DNA from: Rehmannia glutinosa
Lineage: Eukaryota; Streptophyta; Magnoliopsida; Lamiales; Orobanchaceae
Direction of reading: 5' to 3'
Assembly: GCA_016081115.2 (NCBI GenBank)
Contig: CM071933.1
Location: 56,372,660 to 56,436,659, forward strand
DNA length: 64,000 bases
A program made the translations under genes and the position numbers. Shown here one piece after another: positions 33,965-44,678 of the stretch. Numbering within the stretch: the stretch's first letter is position 1; every line of letters starts with the position of its first letter. Below the pieces are notes generated by a model. The model searched no databases and was not told the DNA's origin. It was given only the letters and a program-made list of their open reading frames with translations.

Positions 33965-35505
33965 AGAACATCCCAATTTCATAAACATAAAAAAATACAA
34001 TTTGCAATTTATTAAAGTGCTGAAAATAAAAATAAGCCCAAGCTTGAAAACGCATTTTTTAAAGGGAAATAAATAATACTTGCCATAAATGCGGAAATAG
34101 TCATGAAAACGTGTCCCAAAAATTTAATTCACAAAACTACTTAGCTTTTCAATATTATAAAAATTAAAAATAAAATAAAGGGGCCCTTTAATCTCTTGAA
34201 TCGACTTCCACCGCCCCCTTTGCCACGCTCCGGCTCCTTCATTCATCTGTGGAAAACATGGGGTGAGCATACAACAGCCCAGTGGGGACGCAATGTCTAA
34301 ATTAAATACACAATATAATCACTCATGCACACACACCTATGCTTTTCATGCTTGTACAATTAAGTACCATGTTGTTCATGCTTGTACAATTAAGTACCAT
34401 GCTTTTCATGCTTGTACAATTAAGTACCATGCTTTTCATGTTTAACGTGCCCGCACACAAATAATCATATAATGCATTTAAAGTAGACATAAGCAGTAAA
34501 ATCCCCACCTTAAAAGTAGAACTCGTAAAAAAATCAAACGCGGTGTGTGAGCCTAGAAGTCGAAATCTTCGTTTCCTACAATAAAATAAATTTCTAATTA
34601 ATAAGGTGTTGGAGATGGGTAAAAAAGAAAAGAAATTTAAATTGAAGAAAAGAATAGGGCTTAAGAAAAATTGGTTTGGTAGATGGCTTGTTGGATTAAA
34701 ACTTGGCTTGGGCTAGAAATTAAAGAATTGGGTTTAATTCCATCATCTCCCATTTCCCTCCCTTTTTCTTCTTTTCTTTTCCTCTCTTTTCTTTTCCCTT
34801 TTCCTTTTCTTTTTCCCTTTTTCCTTTTCTTTTCCCTCTCTTTTCTTTTCCCCTTTTTCCTTTTTTTTTTTCTTCTCTTTTCTTTCTCCCTCTTTTCTTT
34901 TCTTCCCTTCTCGCCGTTCATCTCCTCAACTCTCTCTTCTCTTTTTCTTCTCTTCTCTTCTCCCTCATTCTCACGTCCCCAGCCCCTTTTTTTTTTTTTT
35001 TTTTTTCTTCTTTCTTCTTCTCTATTTCTTTCCTCTGTTTTCTCCCTTTGGGGTTTTTGAGGTTTGGGGGTTTGAGGAAGAAAATGGCTAGGGAAGGAGC
35101 CGACTCGGTGGGCGCCGGACGGGCAGTGGTGGTGGTGGCCGACGACTGGCCTGGGAGGAGAAGAGGAAGTTCTTACCTCCGAATTCTTGAATGAGAATTT
35201 GTGAAAGAAAAACCTAATGGGGCTTGTCAATTTATAGGCTAAGGGCTTCATTTATTAAAGGTAAGTATATTTCTTTGAAATCTATTTCCATATGTGGAGG
35301 ATTTCTCTTTCCTTTCATGTATTTGATTTATTGCCATTTTATCAAGATTTTTCCTTCTTGTTTTTGGAATAAAAATCAGAAAATATTATCCCCAATTTAG
35401 GAAAATTAGGGTTTCGAATTTTACAATAATCCCCAAAATCGGTCCGAATCGAGCCCTAATTGTGCCCTAATTTAATCCCCAAATTTATTGAAACCGGGTA
35501 TTACA
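33965..35505 (-). repeat. 3' LTR of the chromovirus
   Basis: It ends TATTACA on the + strand; its outer terminus is eroded (AGAACATCCC for TGTAACATCCC). It carries a 30 bp unit repeated three times at 34351-34440 (CTTGTACAATTAAGTACCAT plus GCTTTTCATG). A 300-base run of CT-rich sequence (34740-35040) is the source of the Lys/Arg/Glu-only reading frames in this area. Confidence 0.9.
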
Positions 35506-35545
35506 TCCTACCACCCTTAAAAGAAATTTCGTCCTCGAAATTCGA
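35506..35545 (-). other. Polypurine tract and 3' coding end of the chromovirus
   Basis: The - strand reads GAGGACGAAATTTCTTTTAA then GGGTGGTAGGA and the LTR start. It is the plus-strand primer region. Confidence 0.85.
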
Positions 35546-35553
35546 TTCTTACC

Positions 35554-36009
35554 TCAACTTAGAAAGTCTGGGTACTTAGCTCGTACTTCTTCTTCGCGCT
35601 CCCAAGTTGCCTCATTGCTCCCATGCCCTTTCCATTGTACTTTAACTAGTGCCACATCCTTGTTCCTTAGCTTGTGTATCTTCCTTTCTAATATTGCCTC
35701 TGGTGCTTCTTCATAAGTCAGATCCTTGTTTATATCCAAGATTGTATAGTTAACCACGTGGCTAGGGTCGTGCACATATTTCCTCAACATTGACACGTGG
35801 AACACGCTATGAACAGAAGATAGATTTGGCGGCAGGGCTAGTCGATAAGCTAAATCTCCAATTCTCTCAAGAATTTCAAATGGCCCTATGAACCTTGGTT
35901 TCAACTTCCCCTTTTCACCAAAGCGGATAACACCCTTCATGGGTGCTACTTTCAAAAATACTTTTCTCCTACGTCGAATCGCGCAGATCTTTTTCTCGTC
36001 TGTCGGCAT
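35554..36009 (-). pseudogene. Chromovirus integrase C-terminus with chromodomain
   Basis: A frame of 151 codons. It shows the GPF/Y module (GKLKPRFIGPFEILERIGD), LSSVHSVFHVSMLRKYV, then a chromodomain (LTYEEAPEAILERKIHKLRN, VALVKVQWKGHGSNEATWER, EEEVRAKYP). The aromatic cage is partly recognisable by the W in QWKG and the ATWE motif. Chromodomains tether integration to specific chromatin in this clade. The frame upstream is shifted, so it is not joined to the catalytic core. Confidence 0.9.
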
Positions 36010-36030
36010 ATGATTTCGCCTATCTCCGGG

Positions 36031-37062
36031 CTATTTTGATTCTGTCTCCGAATCTTCCCTATCATCTCGCACTGCCTCTTCCACCATTCTCGGGTCCCAA
36101 AATCTTCTTTTCTCCCACTTCGCTCCAATACAACGGTGATCTACACTTTCTGCCATACAAGGCCTCATATGGTGCCATTCCAATTGTTGATTGGTAGCTA
36201 TTGTTGTAGGCAAACTCGACTAAAGGGAGGATCGTCTCCCAATCGTCCCCCATGTCAAGAACGCATGCCCTCAAAGATATCTTCTAATGTTTGTATCGCC
36301 CTTTTCGATCGTCCATCCGACCGAGGATGGTAAGCCGTACTAAAACTCAATTTCGTGCCCAAAGCGTTTTGGAGACTTTTCCGTAACTTTGAGGTGAATC
36401 GTGTGTCTCTCGACACAATTGACACCGGGACCCCATGTAATCGCACTATCTCCTTGATATAGATCTTCGTGATACCGATCCATTGTGAAGGTCATCTTGA
36501 CCGGTAGAAAATGTGCGGATTTGGTTAGTCGTCTCACGACTACCCATATTGCACTATTTCCTTGGCCGAGCGCGACAGTCCAACCACGAAGTCCATCGTT
36601 ATGTGCTCCCATTTCCATTCTGGGATTTCTAGGGGCTTGAGTAATCCGGCGGTCTCGGTGTTCACTTTCACTTGTTGGCGTGTCAAACACCTCTCTACGA
36701 ATAGTCAATGTCCCTCTTCATGTTTCTCCACCGAATACTTCCCTCAAGTCCCTATACATTTTGGTGCTCCCGGGGTGTGCCGCATATGGCGCACAATGAG
36801 CTTCTTCTAGGATCTCTCTCCTAAGGCTCTCATCCTTAGGAATACATAACCTCCCTTCATAAGTCAGAACACCATCATTTGCCAAAGCGAAGCCCTTAAT
36901 GCTCCCAGCTTGGGCTCGCCCTCTCATTTTACTCGTAAATTTATCTTGAGGTTGGGTCTCCTTAACCTGTCTCGTAGTGTTGGGCGTACCACCAACGTTG
37001 CTAGAACAACTTCTCGTACTCTTAGGTGGTGTTATCACGTCGATTCTCATTCGCAAACTCAT
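36031..37062 (-). pseudogene. Chromovirus integrase core remnant
   Basis: Blocks in three frames lie in order: zinc-finger region (LRREILEEAHCAPYAAHPGS, TKMYRDL, 37062-36718); core pieces near 36700-36440 (VVRRLTKSAHFLPVK); VSRDTRFTSK and FSTAYHPRSDG with RAIQTLEDI (36446-36255); and DDWETILPLVEFAYNNSYQS, MAPYEALYGRKCRSP (36274-36062). The DDE residues are scattered over frames. No continuous frame exists. Confidence 0.85.
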
Positions 37063-37103
37063 CCACCAACCTGTTTTTGTTCATTGTTATCGGACTCGAT
37101 ACC

Positions 37104-37770
37104 TCACCTCGGGTCTTGCGGCTTAGCGCATCGGCGACCACGTTCTTTACCCGGATGGTAGTGTATGGTGGTATCATAGTCCTTGACTAACTCTAGCCAT
37201 CTCCTCCGCCTCATATTCAACTCCTTTTGAGTGAAAAGATATTTTAAACTCTTATGGTCCGTGTATATCTCACACCTTCCCCCATACAAATAGTGGCGCC
37301 ATATTTTCAATGCATGAACCACCGCAGACTAACTCCAAATCGTGTGTGGGATAATTCATCTCATGCGGCTTGAGTTGCTTGAGGCATAAGCAACCACCTT
37401 GCCGTGTTGCATCAAAACACATCCCAGTCCTTGTTTCGACGCGTCACTAAAGATAACGAATTCCTTCGTGGGGTCAGGAATTGTTAATACCGGTGCGGAG
37501 GTCGATCCGCTTTAACTCTTGGAAGCTTCCCTCGCACTCCTCGACCCATTCAAACTTCTCTCCTTTTTTGGTTAAACGCGCGTCATAGGTGCGGCTAATT
37601 TTGAGAAACCTCAATGAATCTTTCGATAATAGCCCGCCAACCCTAGAAAATGCGACTTCATTCGCATTTGTCGGGGCTTTCCACTCGTTGATCGCCTCAA
37701 CCTTGATCGGATCAACCTCGATCCCCCGAGCGATCACCACATGCCCAAGAAACACGACTCTGTCAACCAA
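37104..37770 (-). pseudogene. Chromovirus RNase H remnant and RT thumb
   Basis: The first part (37770-37474) has FLGHVVIARGIEVDPIKVEA and KFEWVEECEGSFQELK, the end of RT and the linker. The second part (37322-37104) has VHALKIWRHYLYGGRCEIYT and DHKSLKYLFTQKELNMRRRR with WLELVKDYD. These are the standard RNase H motifs of Ty3/gypsy. A frame change lies between them around 37330-37470. Confidence 0.87.
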
Positions 37771-38379
37771 AATTCACATTTCTTGAACTTCGCATACAAC
37801 TTCTCCTTGCGAAGCGTCTCTAACACTATCCTCAAGTGTTCTTCGTGTTGTTCCTTACTCTTTGAAAATACCAATATATCGTCGATGAAGACTATGACGA
37901 ATTTATCCAAAAAGGGATGGAACACCCTATTCATCAAGTCCATAAACACCGCCTTTGGGGCATTGCTCAACCCAAACGGCATTACAACAAACTCGTAGTG
38001 TCCGTAGCGCGCCCTAAACGCTGTCTTTGGGATATCACTATCCTTAATCCTTAGTTGGTGATACAGGACCTCAAGTCGATCTTAGAAAATGTGCTTGCGC
38101 CTCTTAGTTGGTCGAAAAGATCCTCGATCCTAGGTAGTGGGTACTTATTTTTCCTTTGTCAAAGCGGTTCAATTCCCGATAGTCAATACACATCCTTAGC
38201 GCCCCATCCTTTTTCTTTACAAATAGAATCGGTGCTCCCCATGGGGACACGCTTGGCCGAATGAACCCTAACTCGAGTAACTCCTCGATCGCGCCTTCAA
38301 TTCTTGTAGTTCCTTGGGTGCCATTCGGTAGGGTGCCTTGATACCGGTGCGCCTGTACCAAATCTATTGTGAACTCCAC
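37734..38379 (-). pseudogene. Chromovirus reverse transcriptase
   Basis: Two frames are visible: GFIRPSVSPWGAPILFVKKK and CIDYRELN (38379-38104), then MPFGLSNAPKAVFMDLMNRV, FVIVFIDDILVFSKS with catalytic IDD, and LRKEKLYAKFKKCEFWL (37982-37734). The bridge with YGHYEFVV lies in a third frame around 38000-38100. The sequence is gypsy-type RT with one extra codon in NAPKAVF. Confidence 0.9.
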
Positions 38380-38499
38380 TTGTCGATCCGGTGGAATACC
38401 CGGTAAATCTTCCGAAACACATCCAAGAATTCCCCAACGATTGGTACATCGGCGGGGTTAGCTCTAAGGGTGAGCCTACTATGTTTACCAAATACCCCT

Positions 38500-38960
38500 G
38501 GCAATTTCCTTCTTTAGCGCTTTCGGCGTCTCCATTCTTGATATAACACGAGGCACCGTCCTTGTCTTAGTGCCGTAGAACTTTATCTCCTCATCTACAG
38601 GCAACTTCAAGGCTATCTCCTCTCTAAGCACTTGATGCTTGCTTGATACTTGCTAAGCAGTCCATACCCAAAATTACATCAAAATCCTTCATGTCAATAA
38701 TATATGTATCCGCTTTAAAGTCCCTTCCACCTATGTTGACATCTATGCCCTTAACCTTTGAGTCGGTAAGTATCGATTTTCCGATGGCGGCTAACCTCAA
38801 GTGATTCGTCTACTATCTCTTTCTTACGTCCGATTAAGGCATAGAATTTTGCAGATATAAAAGAATGCGTGGCACGATGATTTAAAAGCGCAAAAACAGT
38901 ATAGAAGAAAGCGGTTAGCATAGGACATTGTACACGATTCTTCCTCTCGCTTCTTTTGCC
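38500..38960 (-). pseudogene. Chromovirus protease region, degraded
   Basis: On the - strand the piece KDFDVILGMD followed by CLASI (~38690-38650) is the conserved C-terminal protease signature DFDVILGMDWL, with Cys for Trp. The catalytic DSGA-type motif was not seen. Stops are frequent. Confidence 0.6.
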
Positions 38961-38964
38961 TGCG

Positions 38965-39940
38965 TCATAGCAAACATCCTAGCTTTCCCCCTGTTTTCTT
39001 TCGATTCGTGCTGCCGGGCGCTTCCTCATTCTTAGGGCATTCCCAAGCTTTATGCCCTTCCTTCTTGCACCGAAAGCAAGCATTCTTTCCAAACAAACAC
39101 TCCCCAACGTGATTTTTGCCACAATTAGAGCATGGTGGTTTCTCCTTTGGTGGTTGGGGTGTAGGGTTCCCTCCAGTCTTAGCCTGTTTATTCTGATTCC
39201 CACCGCTAGTCCGGCTAGGGCCTTCCCATTTCCTCTTAGGCGCCTCAATTGCCTTGCGGAGGTTCCCATCCAAATTCATATTCAGGACATTAATGCTCGA
39301 GCCCGGTCTCTCGCTCGAGCATATGTCACCTCTCCCAAAAACACTTAAAGACGCCACTTAGTTTCGGGCGTAGGCTTGCCACGAACCTCTTTGCCTTTTT
39401 TCCGGTCCGTATCAACCAAATGGGTGGCATAGCGAGATAATCGATTGAACTTACGCTCGTAGTCGAGCATCGACATGTTTCCTTGTGTTAGATCCGAAAT
39501 TCCCTCTCTTTTTGTCCCTATATGTCGTGGGAAGAACTGTTGGATCACGAGGTTCTTGAATTCATCCCAAGTCATTGCCTCCTCGCTTCGTTTGTTATGG
39601 TGCGGCGATGAGAATCCCACCAATGTCAAAGCATCTTGTTTGAGTTGGAAGATGGCGCAAGAGACTCGGTGCGCATCCGTGCATGCAATCAAATCAAATA
39701 TGCCCTCAGTTCTCAATCCATTCTTCCACTACGAAGGGTCCTCGCCCGATGAGGGTGGGCGGCCTATAACGCCGAAATTGTTCCACGACTTGCGAGGTAT
39801 TGTCGGTAATTGTTGGGTGATTATGGCCATTCGAGCGTTGGACATGTTTTCTGAACTAGCCCTTGCACGATTGTGGTCAAGTTAGCCACAAGGTTCTCCA
39901 AGTTGCCTTGATTTGGGAGATCTCTCCTAGGTGGGGCCAT
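38965..39940 (-). pseudogene. gag: Chromovirus gag remnant with CCHC knuckles
   Basis: The start is the ATG at 39940 (MAPPRRDLPNQGNLENLVAN). After stops, the Retrotrans_gag block follows at 39716-39345 (AMTWDEFKNLVIQQFFPRHI, LTQGNMSMLDYERKFNRLSR). The nucleocapsid block is at 39357-38965 with CSNCGKNHVGEC and CFRCKKEGHKAWEC. The order and the variant first knuckle are typical for Tekay-like Gag. Confidence 0.87.
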
Positions 39941-40137
39941 CCTATAACCAATGAAACAAGACATCGCTTAAATTCCATAGAAGTTCATAACTTAGGCAAA
40001 AGGAGCAATTAACCTCAAATCAACGAAAGTACATGCTATGTCCTATGTTAGGTCCCTATCATTTCCCTTTAGGAAAAAAATGCACAATTATACATAAACA
40101 TCTTTTGAAAAAAAAGCTGAGACTTGTACTGAGATAC

Positions 40138-40275
40138 AAATTTCGATTTTTTTTTTTTTTTTTTTTTTTTTCGATTTTTTTTTTTTTTTTTTCGATTTTT
40201 TTTTTTTTTGAAAAAAAAATTGCGGATCTATCTGATTGTAATTTCGTTTTTTTTTTTTTTTTTTTTTTTTGAGTT
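40138..40275 (-). repeat. Multiple poly(A) tracts after AATAAA
   Basis: On the - strand, three to four A-runs of 10-30 bases are separated by TCG. AATAAA lies at 40335-40340, about 65 bases upstream of the first run and downstream of the ORF at 40469-40909. This is the arrangement expected at the 3' end of a retroposed polyadenylated transcript. Confidence 0.65.
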
Positions 40276-40468
40276 TTCAGCAAAATTATAAATACTATCG
40301 TAGGCCAGAAAAAAATAAACCTTAAAGAAAATATTTTATTCATCAACTTCATAATATAACAATCAACTTTGAAATAATAAAAGGGAAATGAAATAAACAA
40401 TCTACTAGGGTTGGACAAAGTCCATCTTATTCATGCATATCTATATATTCTAAACCCAAATAAATAAC

Positions 40469-40909
40469 TTAATCATCCATGTAGTAGTCATCCTCTTCAG
40501 GGTCCTCTTCCGGATCCTCTTCTTCTTCTTCAGAGTCTTCTTCCTCTTTATCCTCATCTAGCAGTGAATCTATCCACTTACCATATAATATGGCAGTAAA
40601 TGCCCCATAGTTGATCTTAAGCTTGTTCTTAGCCTCATCATACCTCAACAAATCAACATACAATTTCTCTGCCTCCAATCTCCATTCCGGAGTCAACGAC
40701 TCGATCAGCCTCCTAGTAGCTTGGAACTCACTAGGAGCCCCAACAACATCCCTAATCTTGTACCATTCCTGATGCATCCTTGTAACATAAGCCCCGATGC
40801 ATTCACCTTCTTCCCATTCACAATTCAAATACCTCTCCATATCAATCTCTAGCGGGTATCCCTTCCAACTATTAGTGTTCTTCCTAATAGCTAGCCTGAT
40901 TCTCTTCAT
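40469..40909 (-). CDS. Intact 146-codon acidic-tail ORF between primer site and gag of the chromovirus
   Basis: I do not recognise this protein. The frame starts at the first ATG after an in-frame stop and runs unbroken to a TAA-type stop at 40469. The first ~100 residues are mixed alpha-helical with W and basic residues (NTNSWKGYPLEIDMERYLNC, GECIGAYVTRMHQEWYKIRD, LIESLTPEWRLEAEKLY), weakly reminiscent of UBN2/copia Gag spacing. The last 30 residues are nearly all Glu and Asp, ending YYMDD. Tekay elements normally have only a short leader here. The downstream AATAAA and poly(A) suggest a retroposed insert. All other genes of this element are frameshifted, so the intact frame stands out. Confidence 0.6.
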   Translation of the reverse strand: MKRIRLAIRKNTNSWKGYPLEIDMERYLNCEWEEGECIGAYVTRMHQEWYKIRDVVGAPSEFQATRRLIESLTPEWRLEAEKLYVDLLRYDEAKNKLKINYGAFTAILYGKWIDSLLDEDKEEEDSEEEEEDPEEDPEEDDYYMDD

Positions 40910-41197
40910 CTGTTGATTTTGGGGTACTTAGTGTTTTGTTCATTGAAAAAAAATAAAACAACCTCGTATCATTTGTTAATATAACTGTGATCATAACATG
41001 TTTGAGTAAAGCGAACATGACATTTACTGTGTACTTGATAATACCTTTTTCTCTTCGGAGTCGGCGCGGCATGAGGTGGTGGATAGTCGACTTCTTTACT
41101 GTTTTTATTTTAAAAAAAAATAATCATTCTTTCAAGACCCATGTACTTTTTTTTTTTTTGAAAATCATTTAGCAAGTCTACACGGAAAGATAGACCC

Positions 41198-41209
41198 GCT
41201 CCGATACCA
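41198..41209 (-). other. Primer binding site of the chromovirus
   Basis: The - strand reads TGGTATCGGAGC, one mismatch from the initiator Met-tRNA complement, four bases from the LTR start at 41214. Confidence 0.88.
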
Positions 41210-41213
41210 CTTA

Positions 41214-42740
41214 TGTAACATCCCAATTTCATAAACATAAAAAAATACAATTTGCAATTTATTAAAGTCTTTGAAAATAAAAATAAGCCCAAGCTTGAAA
41301 ACGCATTTTTTTTTAAAGGGAATAAATAATACTTGCCATAAATGCGGAAATAGTCATGAAAACGTGTCCCAAAAATTTAATTCACAAAACTACTTAGCTT
41401 TTCAATATTATAAAAATTAAAAATAAAATAAAAGGGCCCTTTAATCTCTTGAATCGACTTCCACCGCCCCTTTGCCACGCTCCGGCTCCTTCATTCATCT
41501 CGTGGAAAACATGGGGTGAGCATACACGGCCAGTGGGACGCAATGTCTAAATTAAATACACAATATAATCACTCATGCACACACACCTATGTTTTTCATG
41601 CTTGTACAATTAAGTACCATGTTGTTCATGCTTGTACAATTAAGTACCATGCTTTTCATGCTTGTACAATTAAGTACCATGCTTTTCATGTTTAACGTGC
41701 CCGCACACAAATAATCATATAATGCATTTAAAGTAGACATAAGCAGTAAAATCCCCACCTTAAAAGTAGAACTCGTAAAAAAATCAAACGCGGTGTGTGA
41801 GCCTAGAAGTCGAAATCTTCGTTTCCTACAATAAAATAAATTTCTAATTAATAAGGTGTTGGAGATGGGTAAAAAGAAAAGAAATTCGAAATTGAAGAAA
41901 AGAATAGGGCTTAAGAAAAATTGGTTTGGTAGATGGCTTGTTGGATTAAAACTTGGCTTGGGCTAGAAATTAAAGAATTGGGTTTAATTCCATCATCTCC
42001 CATTTCCCTCCCTATTTCTTTTTTTCTTTTTTCCTCTCTTTTCTTTTCCCTTTTTCCTTTTCTTTTTCCCTTTTTCCTTTTCTTTTCCCTCTCTTTTTCT
42101 TTTCCCTTTTTCCTTTTTTTTTTTCTTCTCTTTTTCTTTCTCCCTCTTTTCTTTTTTCTTCCCTTCTCGCCGTTCATCTCCCTCAACTCTCTCTTCTCCC
42201 TCATTCTCACGTCCCCAGCCCCCTCTTTTTTTTTTTTTTTTTTTTCTTCTTTCTTCTTCTCTATTTCTTTCCTCTGTTTTCTCCCTTTGGGGTTTTTGAG
42301 GTTTGGGGTTTGAGGAAGAAAATGGCTAGGGAAGGGAGCCGACCGGCGGCGCCGACAGCGATTGTGGTGGTGGTGGCCGACGGCCTGGGGGAGGAGAAGA
42401 GGAAGTTCTTACCTCCGAATTCTTGAATGAGAATTTGTGAAAGAAAAACCTAAATGGGGCTTGTCAATTTATAGGCTAAGGGCTTCATTTATTAAAGGTA
42501 AGTATATTTTTGAAATCTATTTCCATATGTGGAGGATTTCTCTTTCCTTTCATGTATTTGATTTATTGCCATTTTATCAAGATTTTTCCTTCTTGTTTTT
42601 GGAATAAAAAATCAGAAAATATTATCCCCAATTTAGGAAAATTAGGGTTTGAATTTTACAATAATCCCCAAAATCGGTCCGAATCGAGCCCTAGTTGTGC
42701 CCTAATTTAATCCCCAAATTTATTGAAACCGGTATTACGA
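41214..42740 (-). repeat. 5' LTR of the chromovirus
   Basis: It starts TGTAACATCCC on the + strand. The 30 bp triplicate (41601-41690) and the CT-rich run (42000-42285) are conserved with the other LTR; differences are mainly one- to ten-base indels. Confidence 0.9.
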
Positions 42741-42745
42741 GAATC

Positions 42746-43145
42746 CTTCGGGATTAATACTAGCTAATGGACCGTCTCACGAGTGGTCCGGTCAACAATG
42801 AATGAATGGTTCTTATGAATTGTATGCATGTGACAATTAATTATAAGCGCTTGCGGTGTTCCCCATCGAGTTTTTATACTCATGCCACGTATATTATATT
42901 TTCATTACAGGGCAAGGAATAGGAAATTGGACTGACGACAACGAGCAACGTGTCTTCTCCCTATTTGTTAAAGTGTGGGCTCAAAATATTATATATGTTG
43001 GGTTATTTTAAAAAGCGATATTTTACCCAGCTTTCAATTTAACATTAAGTTTTCCATGTAATAAGCTTCCGCTATCAATTATTTTTATATATAGAAAAGT
43101 AAGTTTTAGTGACATTCCTGAGCCTAGCGGGTTCGGGGCGTCACA
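42746..43145. repeat. Probable end of an older LTR interrupted by the chromovirus
   Basis: The sequence continues the context seen before 33960 and ends GGTTCGGGGCGTCACA (to 43145), a terminus common in chromovirus LTRs. No primer site follows. The other terminus was not found. Confidence 0.4.
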
Positions 43146-43584
43146 GTCCCCCTATTAAATTTGAGTTGTATCGCATTAAAACTTGGAGTAGTCCTGTTAA
43201 ACTTGGATTGGACCACACTGAAAATTAACCTAAAATTTAAAAGACCAAATGAATTAAGAATCAGATATCCTAGTTAAGGCATTGAATGGATGAATAATTG
43301 CATTATTAGTTATGTAGAGAAAGATATATGCTCCAACTTGATAATACTCAGCTTTTTGGGAACACTTTTCAAATGAACTTTTGGGTCTAAGAATTCATTT
43401 TCCATAATAATAATAGTTGTTTAGTTGTTAATTTGGAATTGGCTTTAGTTAATTCAAGATAAGCCGAAATCGATAGTACGACCTTCAAATTTGTAACTGC
43501 CTAGCTAGCTCGATAACCGCCTAGCTAGACGAATCACAAAAAACAATGGTTGCACTGCTGAAAAATCCTGGCTATGCCCATGCA
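43146..43584. other. Intergenic DNA, nothing recognised
   Basis: About 440 bases between the old LTR end and the foldback element. I see no gene or repeat with a recognisable signature. Confidence 0.5.
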
Positions 43585-43710
43585 TGTAGGACCGTCTTAT
43601 GGGTCTCAATCTGTAAGACGGTCCTATTTGACCCGTGGATCCTGTTGACCAGGTTCGCGGGTCAAAGCGCGCACTTGTTGTTGTTTTTTTTTTTCTGTTT
43701 TTCTCCCTCA

Positions 43711-44395
43711 GTTAAAGTAACAGTTTTATGAGAAAAAGTATCGATTATTTAGATAAAGTATCATATTTTTAATATAGCCACAGATTATGATTACATTACA
43801 TTGAAGGAAAAATAAATATATCAAAGTTAAAGTAACACCTTTATGAGTAAAAATATATATTTTTGAGACAAAATATCATGTTCTAAGAGTAAAAAATGTC
43901 TGTTTTTTAAATAAAGTATTATATTTTGTAATAATAAATACAAAAAAAGATGAATAATAAATATGATAGAGTTAAAGTAATACTTTTAAAAGTAAAAGTA
44001 TTTCTTTTTTGAGATAAAGTTACATATTTTTTTAATATAGTCACAAATTATGAATATAATACAATAAATATATATACAACAGAGTTAAAATAACACTTTT
44101 ATACGTTAAAGTTTCTATTTTTTGGATAAAGTATCATGTTTTTTCATGTTTTTTTAAATATAGTCACAAATTAGAAATGAAAGAAAGAAAAAAAATAAAA
44201 AATAAATATGTTATAGGTAAAGTAACACTTTTATAAGTAAAAGTTTCGTTTGTTGAGATAAAGTATCAGATTTCTTAATACAGTTACAAACTAGGAACAA
44301 AAAAAGAGGAAAAATAAAAACTAAATATGATGTAGTTAAAATAACACTTTTATAAGTATCCATTTATTGAGATAATGTATCATGTTTTTTAATAG
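43711..44395 (+). repeat. Degenerate tandem repeats, ~115-140 bp, six copies
   Basis: Each copy begins AGTTAAAGTAACACTTTTAT, continues with GAGATAAAGTATCATGTTTTT and TATAGTCACAAATTA, and ends A-rich. Copies start near 43711, 43827, 43970, 44083, 44215 and 44335. Divergence is high, so the array is old. Confidence 0.75.
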
Positions 44396-44515
44396 ACTTG
44401 GGTTCGATTCTTAGCCTTTGCATTTAGAGGCGTTTTTAATTTTTTTTAATTACATGGCGTATTTATGAATGGGTTTATATACATTGTTATACTGAAATTG
44501 CGCAATAAGCATTAA

Positions 44516-44571
44516 TGGTGTAGTGATAGAATAGCACCTTGTATCTATCAAGCGCACGGGTTCGATTCCCC
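44516..44571 (+). repeat. tRNA-like segment with A and B boxes (SINE head)
   Basis: TGGTGTAGTGATAG (44516) and GGGTTCGATTCCCC (44558-44571) have tRNA-like spacing. No complete tRNA fold is evident. A second B-box-like GGGTTCGATTC lies at 44399-44410, so two related inserts may be stacked. Confidence 0.55.
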
Positions 44572-44678
44572 TGTGGGCTGCTGAAGTGATTTTTTTTTAT
44601 ATAACAGATGGGCGCGGATTGGGCTGGGGCGCGGGTGGGGTGCTTGTTGGGTTTTAGGATCCGTAAAACGATCCTACA

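Larger units (their letters stand above)
33965..42740 (-). mobile_element. Tekay/Del-type chromovirus (Ty3/gypsy), 8.8 kb
   Basis: LTRs at 33965-35505 and 41214-42740 are highly similar, and GAATC flanks both sides (33960-33964 and 42741-42745). The - strand order is primer site, an extra ORF, gag, protease, RT, RNase H, integrase with chromodomain, polypurine tract. Integrase after RT marks Ty3/gypsy. The C-terminal chromodomain and the AATTTCGAGGACGAAATTTC-type end before the polypurine tract mark the Tekay/Del clade of chromoviruses. The coding part is broken by frameshifts although the LTRs remain similar. Confidence 0.92.
43585..44678. mobile_element. Foldback element, ~1.1 kb, with TGTAGGA(C/T)CGT termini
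   Basis: The left end TGTAGGACCGTCTTATGGG is inverted at the right end (…CCGTAAAACGATCCTACA). Each terminus also forms its own hairpin (GGACCGTCTTA...TAAGACGGTCC at the left). The interior is a degenerate tandem array and a tRNA-like segment. No transposase is present and no clear target duplication was found, so the class is uncertain. Confidence 0.5.

Noticed and set aside
34683..35251. Lys/Arg/Glu-only and Phe/Ser-only long frames
   Set aside because: They come from the CT-rich run in the chromovirus LTR and recur in the other LTR (41911-42313). No protein family matches low-complexity translation of both strands.
40033..40418. Frames of poly-Phe or poly-Lys
   Set aside because: They are translation of the poly(T)/poly(A) tracts, not genes.
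44516..44571. A functional tRNA gene
   Set aside because: The A and B boxes are present, but I could not pair an acceptor stem or anticodon arm, so a SINE head is more likely.
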